A stretch of 64,000 bases of DNA, taken from positions 1 to 64,000 of the forward strand of contig NZ_FMYZ01000007.1 in the NCBI RefSeq assembly GCF_900101625.1, read 5' to 3'. This stretch comes from Cupriavidus sp. YR651 (GTDB lineage: Bacteria; Pseudomonadota; Gammaproteobacteria; Burkholderiales; Burkholderiaceae). Below the pieces are notes generated by a model that searched no databases, was not told the origin of the DNA, and saw nothing but the letters and a program-made list of their open reading frames with translations. This document shows, in pieces, positions 17,539 to 26,585 of the stretch (the first letter of the stretch is position 1; each line of letters begins with the position of its first letter). The position numbers and the translations under genes were made by a program.

Positions 17539-18588
17539 ATGGCAACAATCGCTAAGAGAGAATCTCCCAGCGGCAAGGTTTCATGGCGTGCAATTGTGAG
17601 GCGCACAGGAATACCCACTCAAAGCGCGACCTTCGAATCTGAGGAGGCCGCTAAGGAGTGGGCGCAACTTGTAGATGGCGACGCCGTCGAACGACAAAAC
17701 CGGATAAAACTTGAAAAGGCCCTGGAGAAAATCCGCAAGCGCAGCGCACTTGAAGTTCGCACCTTCGGAGATATTCTTGGCCGCTACCGGGACGAGGTGA
17801 CACCAGACAAACGCGGGGCGGCAGATGAAGTTGTCCGGCTCAACGCGCTTATCAAGTCGCCTCTTGCCAAGCTGCTCGTCGAAAAACTGAGCACGGAATA
17901 CTTCGCGGCGTGGCGGGACGCCAGACTCAAAATCGTTTCAGCCTCTACAGTTATCAGGGAAATCAATCTGCTGTCTCACGTCATCAAGATCGCCCGCTCC
18001 GAATGGGGCGTCAGGCTACCCGACAACCCATTTCGTGCCCTACGTCGCCCGAAGTCCGGACCGCCGCGAGAACGCAGGCTCCGCAAGGGCGAGGAAGCAG
18101 CACTCATGCTTGCATGCGAGCAGACCCGCAACCCCTTCGTTCGCCCGGTCATCATCATCGCTCTTGAGACGGCGATGAGGCGCGGCGAGATCGTTCCGCT
18201 CGACTGGACACAGGTCAATCTCGGACGCCGATCCATTTGCCTTATGCGCACCAAGAATGGCGCATCTCGCGGTGTACCGCTATCTGGGCGAGCAATTGAG
18301 GTGTTCGAAAGTCTTGCCCCCAAAGACAGCGGGCCTGTATTTCCTGGCTTAACTACAGAGGCTCTGAAGCTAGCCTTTGCGCGTGCCGTCAAACGCGCCG
18401 GCCTTGAGGATTTCCACTTTCACGACCTACGACACGAGGCCACCAGCCGCGTAGTGGAAAAGGGCCTTACCGTCCTCGAAGTGGCAGCAGTCACCGGCCA
18501 CAAGGATCTGCGGATGCTTCAACGGTACACACATTTGCAAATGGAAGACTTAGCAAGGAAGCTGGATAGGCACTGCGCCGGCGCATGA
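17539..18588 (+). CDS. Tyrosine recombinase / integrase (left)
   Basis: A 349-residue tyrosine integrase with an N-terminal arm-binding region (about 1-60), a SAM-like core-binding domain (about 75-165) and a catalytic domain. Catalytic residues are visible: Arg in ALETAMRRGEI, Lys in the beta-hairpin (MRTKNGASRG), HDLRHEA, GHKDL and the nucleophile Tyr in LQRYTHL near the C-terminus. It starts 268 bases inside the left tRNA copy and reads inward, so it probably acts on this site. All key residues are present, so it looks functional. The preceding 17271-17538 gap holds only its likely promoter. Confidence 0.92.
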   Translation: MATIAKRESPSGKVSWRAIVRRTGIPTQSATFESEEAAKEWAQLVDGDAVERQNRIKLEKALEKIRKRSALEVRTFGDILGRYRDEVTPDKRGAADEVVRLNALIKSPLAKLLVEKLSTEYFAAWRDARLKIVSASTVIREINLLSHVIKIARSEWGVRLPDNPFRALRRPKSGPPRERRLRKGEEAALMLACEQTRNPFVRPVIIIALETAMRRGEIVPLDWTQVNLGRRSICLMRTKNGASRGVPLSGRAIEVFESLAPKDSGPVFPGLTTEALKLAFARAVKRAGLEDFHFHDLRHEATSRVVEKGLTVLEVAAVTGHKDLRMLQRYTHLQMEDLARKLDRHCAGA

Positions 18589-18699
18589 GGACTGCGCAAA
18601 CATGTCTCTTCCTGGTGATCGGCGAGAGTGATGCGTCCCCCAGCGGGCGACTAAGAAACTGCCCCTCTTACCGCGCCCGCTGGAGTTGCAATTTTCGTG

Positions 18700-20652
18700 T
18701 TATTGCATATATATCATTTCTTGGTTCGCAATCTCCTTTTCTACATCATTCAAATAGGAAATGAGATCCGACAATACAATGACATCCATTCTTTTCTCGC
18801 CGGTATGATCATCATGCAATTCATGCGTAACCCCATGAAACTGACGAAGATGGATATTATCAGGGTGCAACAACGACACAACCTGATACCTCTCAGCGAA
18901 CCGCTTCTGCAATTTCCAAACAATCGCAAGATTTATTGACGACTCCGACTTCTCCCCGTTATCGAAATCCGTCATTAAGCTATCGAAGCCATGTTTAAAT
19001 TCAAGAACATAAGGCTTGGAAACAAAATCAGCAGGCATCTTTATATTCTCAACCCCAAGCGGATTCGACACCTCATCGTACCGATGATTTTCAAGCGGCT
19101 GATTTAAGTGATAGCGATATAGGCCATCATATTGCTTATGACTACTAGTTGCCATAAGCTTAATACCTCTAATTACACCACCAGCCACCAACTGATTGAA
19201 TAACGAGACAACATCCTGCTCAGAATTAGGCTCAGCAGTTATTGATATTTCATTTATTGGAACAAAGAAATTTGGATTCTTTAGATTTATTGGATGGGCC
19301 TTCTCATACTCCCTTTGGCTATTTATCCATTCATCAATACTGAGATCCTCCTGATGCGACGTTCCCGGCCCACTATCGGTAAGCATGTAGTTTCTCCACT
19401 GCTTCAATCGATTTACGATACTCACCGAAAGTTTTTCACTGAGTTTCTGAAGCTCCGGCTGAAAGCCTTTTCTTCCCAAATCGGGATCGGCATTACTGAG
19501 ATGAACTACCACATGCGCCTGATTCTGATAACCAATATTTGATGTTAGTGGGATAGTTATCAACTCCCCCTGCGGCATTGAATTGGTTGCCAACTGCAAC
19601 CCACCTCGAAGGACTCGCTGCCCCTTTCTAAGCTTTGCAGTTTCGTCATTGAATCTATCAAATACTTGAACAGCGGAATAGCAGAAAAATCCGTAAGCCC
19701 AAACTCCGTAACTATCTATCAGCGACCTATCTTCGTCCGAAGAAACCAATGAAACCAGATCATCCTTACCCCAGTATTCATAAACTGCGTTTAGCTTCTT
19801 GAACTTGGGCGGCAACTTGCTTGCATCTTTCCCCTGAGCCGATAGAGCGGCTTGCTCCTTTGTAAAATCGGAAATCCTTACGCATGCCTTAATCGCAGAA
19901 TGCGGAAAAACATACGCACAAGGGTGATTACTAATTTCAGTGACACCCCCATTTGAATCGACTACCGTCAAGTCGAAGACGACATCCGACTCAACTTGGC
20001 GAGTGATCTGCCCAAGTGGCGTTTTAATGAGAAGAAGGTACTTCCATTGCTCGGCGGTTGACGCGCCAATCCACCCCAAATTTTTTGGACGCACATTTCC
20101 TCGAAATTTAAGTGTAAAGCGCGTCCCTTGATCAACATTCAAGAAATCGACAGACTGACCAGGAGCCACCTGTACCGTAGGTCTCGCCACAATCGCATCA
20201 TTGTCCTCAACCCACTCCCTGCCACTAACGAACTTTGTATTTGCAAAAAAGTCCGGCGACCTGGTCTCTATCTCTAGCTCATTAAACCCATACGCCAAAT
20301 ACGTTGCCCCAACGCCTTTGTTCCCACGGGTTTGATTAGAATTCTTAAATGAAATACTTGGAGAAAGGAACGTTCTGAACTGCGGCTCTGAAAACCCTAT
20401 TCCGTTGTCGATAACCGTGAGAGCATTTTCTTTTAAATCAATTTTTATCCAAAGCTTCTTCCTGTATTCGCCCGACTTGACCGTTGCCGCCCTAAGATCA
20501 ACAGCATCCAAGGCATTTTGGATTAGCTCAGAGAACGGATCAAAGAATCCGACATATGATTTTAAAATATTTCTAATTTCTCGCTTCTTTGATGCAGCGA
20601 CAATCTCCGATGTTGCAGACCCTTGTATATCAAGGGGATCCCAGCCGTCCAT
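18700..20652 (-). CDS. GHKL ATPase fused to a PD-(D/E)XK-like nuclease domain (candidate defence protein)
   Basis: I choose the ATG at 20652, behind GGGAGGGAGGG, giving 650 residues; the frame opens 20 codons earlier. The N-terminal part is an Hsp90/MutL/MORC-type ATPase: N-box SELIQNALDAVD (41-52), DNGIGF (82-87) and the lid GNKGVGATYLAYG (110-122). The C-terminal 180 residues fit a restriction-endonuclease fold: helix EQDVVSLFNQL (478-488), Asp509 in YDG, then Glu551-x-Lys553 in LEFKHG. The gene is AT-rich against its neighbours and stands alone, convergent with the integrase. ATP-controlled DNA or RNA cutting in phage defence is inferred; no family name is certain. Confidence 0.7.
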   Translation of the reverse strand: MDGWDPLDIQGSATSEIVAASKKREIRNILKSYVGFFDPFSELIQNALDAVDLRAATVKSGEYRKKLWIKIDLKENALTVIDNGIGFSEPQFRTFLSPSISFKNSNQTRGNKGVGATYLAYGFNELEIETRSPDFFANTKFVSGREWVEDNDAIVARPTVQVAPGQSVDFLNVDQGTRFTLKFRGNVRPKNLGWIGASTAEQWKYLLLIKTPLGQITRQVESDVVFDLTVVDSNGGVTEISNHPCAYVFPHSAIKACVRISDFTKEQAALSAQGKDASKLPPKFKKLNAVYEYWGKDDLVSLVSSDEDRSLIDSYGVWAYGFFCYSAVQVFDRFNDETAKLRKGQRVLRGGLQLATNSMPQGELITIPLTSNIGYQNQAHVVVHLSNADPDLGRKGFQPELQKLSEKLSVSIVNRLKQWRNYMLTDSGPGTSHQEDLSIDEWINSQREYEKAHPINLKNPNFFVPINEISITAEPNSEQDVVSLFNQLVAGGVIRGIKLMATSSHKQYDGLYRYHLNQPLENHRYDEVSNPLGVENIKMPADFVSKPYVLEFKHGFDSLMTDFDNGEKSESSINLAIVWKLQKRFAERYQVVSLLHPDNIHLRQFHGVTHELHDDHTGEKRMDVIVLSDLISYLNDVEKEIANQEMIYMQ

Positions 20653-20856
20653 TTTTACCCTCCCTCCCAAAGCACGCCGTGCGACACCAGTACTATACCG
20701 CGCAGCCACCATGTCCCGACGGGACGCACTCAGGGCCAGTTCAAGAGTGAATAGCGACCCCCTCGCCCATCGCCCGCAAACGTATGCCGGACAAGGGCTG
20801 GCGGGTTATCTCTCCCCATAAGAAACCCATGAAATTCCAGCTTGCTGGAGCCGGCT

Positions 20857-22998
20857 CTACGTTGCCCGTAGGAACCACACCGGAGCGGCCGCAACAGCAT
20901 CGCCCTCCGCATCGACCCCGAAACTGAACCCAGCCCGACCAAGCCAGTCGCGCAGTGCGGACGCACCGCTACGCTTGAGCCCCCCGTTCGTCAACACTGG
21001 CGGGCAAATCCCCATGCGCTGCGCCATAGCAGCAACCTTCTGGCTCCAGACCGAAGCAACCTTGCGCAGCGCTGCCGCCTTGTCACTACCGACAATGACT
21101 TTCAACACCGCCGCTACGGATTTCGCATCTTTGGACGCGGCATCGAAGTAGCCGCACAGCTTGGGAATACGCGAGGCGTTAGCCCCGTATGCCATCCACC
21201 AAGCAGCCCGACCTTCGGGCGTCAGCGATAGGAAAAACGCCATCTGCTCGACTATGGGCAACTCACCGGGACGCAAGCCGAACATCTGGCCGCAGCGCAT
21301 TACCTCGAACTGTTGTCGAATTGATCGGTCATTGCATGATTGCCGCCACCTCCGGGGGAGGTTTGTATCCGTGTAGTCCAGCATGCCAAGAGAAGCGACC
21401 TCATCGAGAACGATCCGCGCAGCCACATGCGGACTGTCATCTACGCCGGCTTCGGTACCTACACGAGCAAGCCTAGTCTGCGACACTATGTAACCACTAT
21501 CTTCCAGCAGCAGCTTTACGGACCAACGCGCCGCCCTATTAGAGATCGTCCCCCGCTTCATAAACGCCTGCATCAATGCCACGGCTTCGCCCACGGTGCG
21601 ACCACGGAAGTCCGGGACATCGCCCACTTCCGGCAGGCTGCGCTCGGAGAACGGCTCGTCCAACAGGTTCTTCACGGCAATGAACACCTGTGCATTGTGA
21701 GCCTGTCGGGCACGACCTACAGCCTGGACAACCCAAGCCGGATCGACTCTACCAGACGTAGCCAGGACGGCATTGTACGAGCCGGCAGTATCGTCAAAGC
21801 TTGTACCAACACCGCAGACGCTTGTGTACGCGACAAGTAGCCGCGTCTTCGATTGGACGCTCTCGACAACTGACGGCGTGATGTCCGACTCCCAGTCGAT
21901 ACCATTCAGCCGCTGAACGTAGGCTCGGTGCGCCTTCTCGTCCGCATCGAATCTACCAAGAGCAAGGATGCGCCGCTGATCAATGCGCCCCTGTGCAGCC
22001 TTGACGAAGGCAACCAAGACTTCCATGTTGTCGAACGCCACGCAGCAGAGTTGCCCAACCTCAGTGCGGCGAACAACCTCGTCCAGACACTCGCGAATCA
22101 GACCTTCACGCTTCGCGGTATCGTCACCATCAGCCAGCACGATCTCAATGGCTGGGGCTTTGAAGTCAGGCATGCCCCATGTGCCGCCCGGTCGCTGCCG
22201 TGGCGCAACTCGAACACAGTCAATTCGGCGATTGGTCATGGCCTCAATGAGAGCAACGTGCGCCTCACCCGCCGTGGCGTCCATTAGCAAAACCGGCGTG
22301 TTCGTCTCGCGTAGGATGCGAAAGAAGTCCGATAGCACATCGACACCCTTTTCCGACTTCTCCATGCACATTCGGTGCAGCATGTAACCCAGTTCGTCCA
22401 CGACCACGGCGACGCGACCCGGGGACTGTGCGACGGCTTCCGCAAACGACGGCAGGCTGTCGATGCAGGACACAAGCCCACCGAACGCTGGAAGGCTACC
22501 GTCCAAGTGCAGTCCGCGATCTTCCGGTTTGACACGCTTGTAGCCTTGAAGCGGACGGATGCCTGGGGTCGTCGCCAGCAGCTTTATCGCCGACGCCGCA
22601 AGATTCGCCAGCGGCGTAAGCCACAGCACTTGGCGACCAGCGGACTGCCAATCCATGACGAACTCGACGGCATGGCCGCTACTCTTTCCGGCCCCTGTCT
22701 GCGACCGATCCAGCATCATCCAGCCATCAGCAAGACCGCGCCGGGAAACGTTCATCGCGTTCCAGTCCGCAACTGTACGTGCGGCGCAGGCCGAGCGGGC
22801 GCGTGCGTCGGCCACGGCCACCCTCTCAATTTCTACCGCCGTGCCGTCCTGCAGCAAATCGTACCCCGGCCCCTCCAAAGGAATGCCACCCGTCTGCAAC
22901 TCCATCAGGTGCGCCCTGAGCCTGCTCCACGCTGCTACCTGCGCTTGAGAATCCAAGCCTCGCCTGATCTGGTGAAATCCACTCGTAATTGACCCCAT
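20857..22998 (-). CDS. SF2-type helicase, plasmid/origin replication-like
   Basis: The best start is the ATG at 22998, behind GGGGAGG six bases upstream, giving 713 residues; an in-frame GTG lies 27 codons earlier. Helicase motifs: Walker A SQTGAGKSS (Lys105), DEAD-like VVVDELGYM (Asp201-Glu202), motif III-like LLMDATAGE, then the second RecA domain with AYTSVCGVGTSFDD and motif VI QAVGRARQ (425-432). The arrangement resembles replication helicases of plasmids and herpes-type origin-binding proteins rather than repair helicases. It is the third gene of a minus-strand run after an HTH protein and a zinc-ribbon protein. This suggests a replication or excision module for the element. Confidence 0.65.
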   Translation of the reverse strand: MGSITSGFHQIRRGLDSQAQVAAWSRLRAHLMELQTGGIPLEGPGYDLLQDGTAVEIERVAVADARARSACAARTVADWNAMNVSRRGLADGWMMLDRSQTGAGKSSGHAVEFVMDWQSAGRQVLWLTPLANLAASAIKLLATTPGIRPLQGYKRVKPEDRGLHLDGSLPAFGGLVSCIDSLPSFAEAVAQSPGRVAVVVDELGYMLHRMCMEKSEKGVDVLSDFFRILRETNTPVLLMDATAGEAHVALIEAMTNRRIDCVRVAPRQRPGGTWGMPDFKAPAIEIVLADGDDTAKREGLIRECLDEVVRRTEVGQLCCVAFDNMEVLVAFVKAAQGRIDQRRILALGRFDADEKAHRAYVQRLNGIDWESDITPSVVESVQSKTRLLVAYTSVCGVGTSFDDTAGSYNAVLATSGRVDPAWVVQAVGRARQAHNAQVFIAVKNLLDEPFSERSLPEVGDVPDFRGRTVGEAVALMQAFMKRGTISNRAARWSVKLLLEDSGYIVSQTRLARVGTEAGVDDSPHVAARIVLDEVASLGMLDYTDTNLPRRWRQSCNDRSIRQQFEVMRCGQMFGLRPGELPIVEQMAFFLSLTPEGRAAWWMAYGANASRIPKLCGYFDAASKDAKSVAAVLKVIVGSDKAAALRKVASVWSQKVAAMAQRMGICPPVLTNGGLKRSGASALRDWLGRAGFSFGVDAEGDAVAAAPVWFLRAT

Positions 22999-23112
22999 CC
23001 CATACCTCCCCAAATTGTTGAGCATCGCTGCCTTGCGCCACACCTGCCATATGCCCTTGCCCACCGGCACCGAGCACACGCGAACACTGCTTCGCGGCTA
23101 CACGCACGCGCA

Positions 23113-23673
23113 TCAGTACCAGCCGGCCTCGCACATGACTGTCACTAGGTCAGGTTCGCCCTGAGCGAAACGGAAGAACGCATCTCCCTGTTCGCGGGCC
23201 AGCTTCTCCAGATCGTCAGTGCGCCATCCCGAGTCGTCCTGCACTTCAAGCCGCCCCGTCGGGTGAATCCTTGCCGCGTATTTGCCGCACCGCACCTCGC
23301 GAAACTCCCCGCACCGCTCGGCCCGCTCGGCATCGCATTGATCCAGCCACCGATTCCTGCCTACCCGCTGGCGACCATCGGCCGCGAACACATACGCGGC
23401 CTTGTCCAGCTTGCCGCCCGGTGTCAGCTTCAACGGCGAACGCCTAGCCGCGCATCCAGCGCACGACCCATCGCGCACCAGCCGGGACTGACTGCCGCAC
23501 TTGTCGCACTGTCGCTCGACCACGTATCGGCGCTCCCCTCGAGTCCACGCGCCAAACCGCAGCGGGTCACGGCATCGATGTCTGATCCTGAGCATGGCAG
23601 CCGCATCATCCTTGACCAACCGGTACAGCGCACTGGTAAGCCTGCTGGCCCCGATCTTCATACGTGCGCCCAA
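23113..23673 (-). CDS. Zinc-ribbon protein of the helicase operon
   Basis: A 186-residue basic protein; an internal Met at residue 5 could also be the start. A four-cysteine zinc ribbon is visible (CDKCGSQSRL then GSCAGCAAR, about 56-75), followed by basic segments and a Cys/Arg-rich middle (CGEFREVRCGKY). It overlaps the end of the upstream HTH gene by 16 bases and precedes the helicase by 114 bases, so the three are probably one operon. A nucleic-acid-binding partner of the helicase is a fair guess. No enzymatic motif is seen. Confidence 0.5.
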   Translation of the reverse strand: MGARMKIGASRLTSALYRLVKDDAAAMLRIRHRCRDPLRFGAWTRGERRYVVERQCDKCGSQSRLVRDGSCAGCAARRSPLKLTPGGKLDKAAYVFAADGRQRVGRNRWLDQCDAERAERCGEFREVRCGKYAARIHPTGRLEVQDDSGWRTDDLEKLAREQGDAFFRFAQGEPDLVTVMCEAGWY

Positions 23674-23978
23674 CGCAGACCGCGAACGATCTTCTGAGCC
23701 GTGCTCCGATGCACGCCGAACGCACGACCAATGCTGGCGAAGCTCGCGCCCTCGGCAGCCATCTTGCGCATTTCTCGGACAACTGCCGCCGTCAGTACCG
23801 CACGGCCATTCCTGCTCCCACGCGCACCCCGGCGACGCACCACGCGACGCTTTGTCTGCGGGCGCGGTGTCGCCGTAGGCTTGACTCCTCGTGCAAGCGC
23901 CCCTTCCAACGCGACAAACAAATCGGCCAGTAAATCGAGACTCACGCCTGCTTTGCTGCTACGATCCTTTCCCTGCAT
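23658..23978 (-). CDS. Small HTH DNA-binding protein
   Basis: A 106-residue protein with a very basic middle (TKRRVVRRRGARGSR) and a C-terminal helix-turn-helix (SFASIGRAFGVHRSTAQKIVRG, given in part) like the tail of serine recombinases. There is no recombinase catalytic domain. It is the first gene of the HTH, zinc-ribbon and helicase run and probably regulates it or binds an element origin. Its leader region (23979-24270) contains an attenuator-like hairpin. Confidence 0.55.
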   Translation of the reverse strand: MQGKDRSSKAGVSLDLLADLFVALEGALARGVKPTATPRPQTKRRVVRRRGARGSRNGRAVLTAAVVREMRKMAAEGASFASIGRAFGVHRSTAQKIVRGLRWAHV

Positions 23979-24528
23979 TCAATCTCCTTCGGCCCCTCGG
24001 GCCAACACATCGGCCAATCGATCCCCTTGATCGACTTCGCCTCATGGCGTCATCCGCTGCAAACGGACGAACGCCTCCCTGACCGCTTGCACGGTCATCC
24101 AGACCAGACCTGTCGAAGCAAGGTTTGGCCCCCAAATGCCAGTTGTCTGGCGCTAGTTGTTAAAGAGCGCAGGTCGTCAGCTTTGCCGATGACCTTTCCT
24201 CGTTCGCTTTGCGAGGACGCAAAAAGGCCACCTCTCTTGCAGCCCTAAGACTGGTTCGATTGGTGGCCTTGCCCGGTCTCAAGCGGCCCTAGATAGAGCC
24301 GCCATCACCAGATGCGAGGTTCGCGCCCAATTACTGCGCAACCTATGAAGGGTGGACAGTAACGACGCACGGGAGTTACCCGCTGAGGAGTAAGTCTATT
24401 GCCCGTCAATTGCCGTTGTCAACAGATGGACTACAAAACAACGAGTTTCCATCGGCGGACGCACCCTCTCGCAAGGGCTACAATCGTAGCCGTGTACCTC
24501 AAGAAAAATCGACAAAGGGAGAGGCCCC
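23979..24528. other. Divergent intergenic region, 550 bases
   Basis: No gene is supported here. It separates the minus-strand helicase operon from the plus-strand GIY-YIG gene and should hold both promoters. It includes a small hairpin (CCTCG...CGAGG near 24198-24216) and a stronger terminator-like hairpin at 24224-24270. Confidence 0.5.
24224..24270 (-). terminator. Attenuator-like hairpin upstream of the helicase operon
   Basis: AAGGCCACC and GGTGGCCTT form a 9-bp perfect stem around a 29-base loop. On the minus strand it ends in TTTTTG, as an intrinsic terminator would. It lies about 245 bases before the HTH gene, so it could attenuate the operon or end a short leader or regulatory RNA. 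Confidence 0.45.
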
Positions 24529-25461
24529 TTGGGAAAAAGCATACGAATCTTCCTCGCCGATGGAGTCGCTACAGGGATTCGCCACGGAGAGATTGTCAAC
24601 TGGAGCGGTCAGGGAATCGCCTGCCCTCGGGTGCGACTTCTCGAGCTTAAGGCATGGCCTGAAACTCGCAGACCGGGGGTGTATTTCCTATTGGGAATTG
24701 ATAAGGACGGGCGTGAAGCAGCTTATGTTGGTGAAGCAGAAGACGTATTCGACCGTCTAAAAACTCACGTTCAGGAAAAGGAGTTCTGGAATGAGGTCAT
24801 CATCTTCACCAGCAAGGATGACAACCTCACCAAGGCACATGTCCGTTACCTAGAGTCGCGACTACACAATCTGGCCTCGCAGGCCGGTCGCTATACGCTG
24901 GAGAACTCCGTTACCCCGCAGGAAGCTAGCCTTCCGCGTGGGGATCGGGATGCCATGCAGGAGTTCGTCGAAGACGTGCGCGTACTTCTCGGCGTATTCG
25001 GGCATCGGTTGCTGGAACCACTCGCCCCGGTCCCGCTCGCTCTTGCGGAGTCCGACCATGAACCAGCAGCCTCAACGGGAGTAGTTACCCCTCCAGATAC
25101 CTCATCGAGTCCCGTCTTCTTCCTTCGAGTAAGCAACGTCGTAGCACGTGCAATGCGCAGTGATGAGGGCATTGTTGTTCTCGCCGGTTCTGACGCATCA
25201 CGAGAGAACTTAGATAGCCTCTCAGGAGGCTATAAGGCTCACAAGGAGCGCATGCTAGCGGAAGGCGTACTTGAGGATTCAGGAACCAAGCTTCGCTTTG
25301 CCCGAGACTATCCGTTCTCAAGCCCGTCACAAGCGGCAGCGATCATAGTGGGCTACTCCATCAACGGCAGAGACGCATGGCGAACGGCAACTGGACAGAC
25401 ATACAAACAGCTTGAGGAAGCCCAAGCTTTTCAGCTTCCAGGACCCTCTACTTCCGAATAG
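24529..25461 (+). CDS. GIY-YIG nuclease-like protein with DUF4357 domain
   Basis: A 310-residue protein starting at TTG 24529 behind GGGAGAGG. The N-terminal half is a GIY-YIG domain: GVYFLLGIDKDG (about 49-60), AAYVGEAEDVFDRLKTH (about 63-79), then the Glu in YLESRLHN. The C-terminal 90 residues (VLAGSDASRENLDSLS, then PFSSPSQAAAIIVGYSINGRDAW) match the DUF4357 module often joined to GIY-YIG nucleases. The usual catalytic Tyr, Arg and Glu positions appear filled. It may be a homing-like or defence nuclease. It stands alone between the helicase and recombinase genes. Confidence 0.75.
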   Translation: MGKSIRIFLADGVATGIRHGEIVNWSGQGIACPRVRLLELKAWPETRRPGVYFLLGIDKDGREAAYVGEAEDVFDRLKTHVQEKEFWNEVIIFTSKDDNLTKAHVRYLESRLHNLASQAGRYTLENSVTPQEASLPRGDRDAMQEFVEDVRVLLGVFGHRLLEPLAPVPLALAESDHEPAASTGVVTPPDTSSSPVFFLRVSNVVARAMRSDEGIVVLAGSDASRENLDSLSGGYKAHKERMLAEGVLEDSGTKLRFARDYPFSSPSQAAAIIVGYSINGRDAWRTATGQTYKQLEEAQAFQLPGPSTSE

Positions 25462-25530
25462 ACGAGCGCGGCATCATCACAAAATCGCAGGTACAGCCAA
25501 CTCGGTAGCCTGAACGCGAACTATCCCCTG

Positions 25531-26139
25531 TCAGGCAACGGCTTTTGTCTCGGCGCAGTATCGCTTGACCGTTGCAGCGCCGATCCCGAAGTGCTCAGCC
25601 GTGGCGGCAATGCTCGCGCCATGCTCGGCCCGCCATGCGGCCACCGTCTCTGCGTCTGCAGCCCTTGCCCGGCCCCTGTATTTATCCGGGCTGGTGCGCT
25701 TGGCCTCCTCAATCCCTCGCCTCTGCATTTCTCTGCGGTTTAGATAGTCAGCCTCGCCCTGGGCAGCCATGAACGCCAGCACAGCGTCCCGCGTCGCCTT
25801 GGCAATCGCATCCGTGGCCGCGCCATCGAACACCATCCCGTTCAGCGTGCATTCCACCCGTACGCCCTTGCCCATGAGGCGGCGCATCGTGGCGTGCAAC
25901 TCGTCATACCGGCGCGAGATACGGTCCAGCCAGCGCACGACCAGCACGCCGCCCTTGCGCAAGTCCCGCTCAACGTGCCGCCACTGCGGCCTATCAGCCG
26001 GGGCAACGTGGTAGCCGGACACACCCTCGTCAATGAACACATCCTCGGCGGCCACGCCATGCGCCGCCGCGTCTGCGTATTGGCTGGCCGCTGTCTGCCC
26101 GTCCAGTGTGGATACTCGCCCGTAGTAGATCGTTCGCAT
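25531..26139 (-). CDS. Serine recombinase (resolvase/invertase family)
   Basis: I start at ATG 26139, behind AGGGGCAGA, giving 202 residues; an ATG four codons upstream has no ribosome site. The N-terminal catalytic domain has YGRVST with the nucleophilic Ser, then VVRWLDRISRRYDEL carrying the conserved Arg residues, and the long E-helix with its arm (about 100-140). The C-terminal HTH is SIAATAEHFGIGAATVKRY. It is followed only by 69 bases to the GIY-YIG gene end (convergent). Upstream lie inverted repeats that look like its recombination site. Confidence 0.88.
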   Translation of the reverse strand: MRTIYYGRVSTLDGQTAASQYADAAAHGVAAEDVFIDEGVSGYHVAPADRPQWRHVERDLRKGGVLVVRWLDRISRRYDELHATMRRLMGKGVRVECTLNGMVFDGAATDAIAKATRDAVLAFMAAQGEADYLNRREMQRRGIEEAKRTSPDKYRGRARAADAETVAAWRAEHGASIAATAEHFGIGAATVKRYCAETKAVA

Positions 26140-26151
26140 TCTGCCCCTCAT

Positions 26152-26265
26152 GGCTCAATAGAGTTGATAGCCCGATACTAGGCACTAGCTCACAACCAGT
26201 CAACCCTATCGAGCCATGTCAGCCGCCATTTGCGCATAGCTCACTATGGCATACCGTATTGAGCC
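26152..26265. promoter_or_regulatory. Res-like repeats upstream of the serine recombinase
   Basis: GGCTCAATAGAGTTGA (26152-26167) is repeated in inverted form at 26200-26215 with two mismatches. A half copy, GTATTGAGCC, lies at 26256-26265. Between the first two is CTAGGCACTAG, itself nearly symmetric. Three such sites next to a resolvase gene suggest a resolution or inversion site, perhaps also an operator. The remaining 26266-26585 holds the promoter of the next gene (TATAGT near 26530) and no other gene. Confidence 0.5.
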
Positions 26266-26585
26266 AGAACACGCCACCACCCGCCCTGCCTCTTAATCGC
26301 GCTGGTAGTTGTATTGCTCGCTCCATCATTACGGGAGGCGCGCCACGCGTTTCAGGCGGACGTGGGCGCTACGCGTTCCATGCGCGTGAGCGTCGCTGCG
26401 CCGGACTCGCGAGCGCGTTCCAGGGGTGCCTATGGGGAAAGTGGCCTTGAGTGTGCCAGCGCTCCCCGCACGGATTCGCAGCCCACTTTTTGGCCCACTC
26501 GCGCCGAAAGGTGCGCCCTCGGACACATGTTATAGTCACAATTCGTAACACAATTACTTGCCGTTAAATCTCTTTGAGCACTCAA

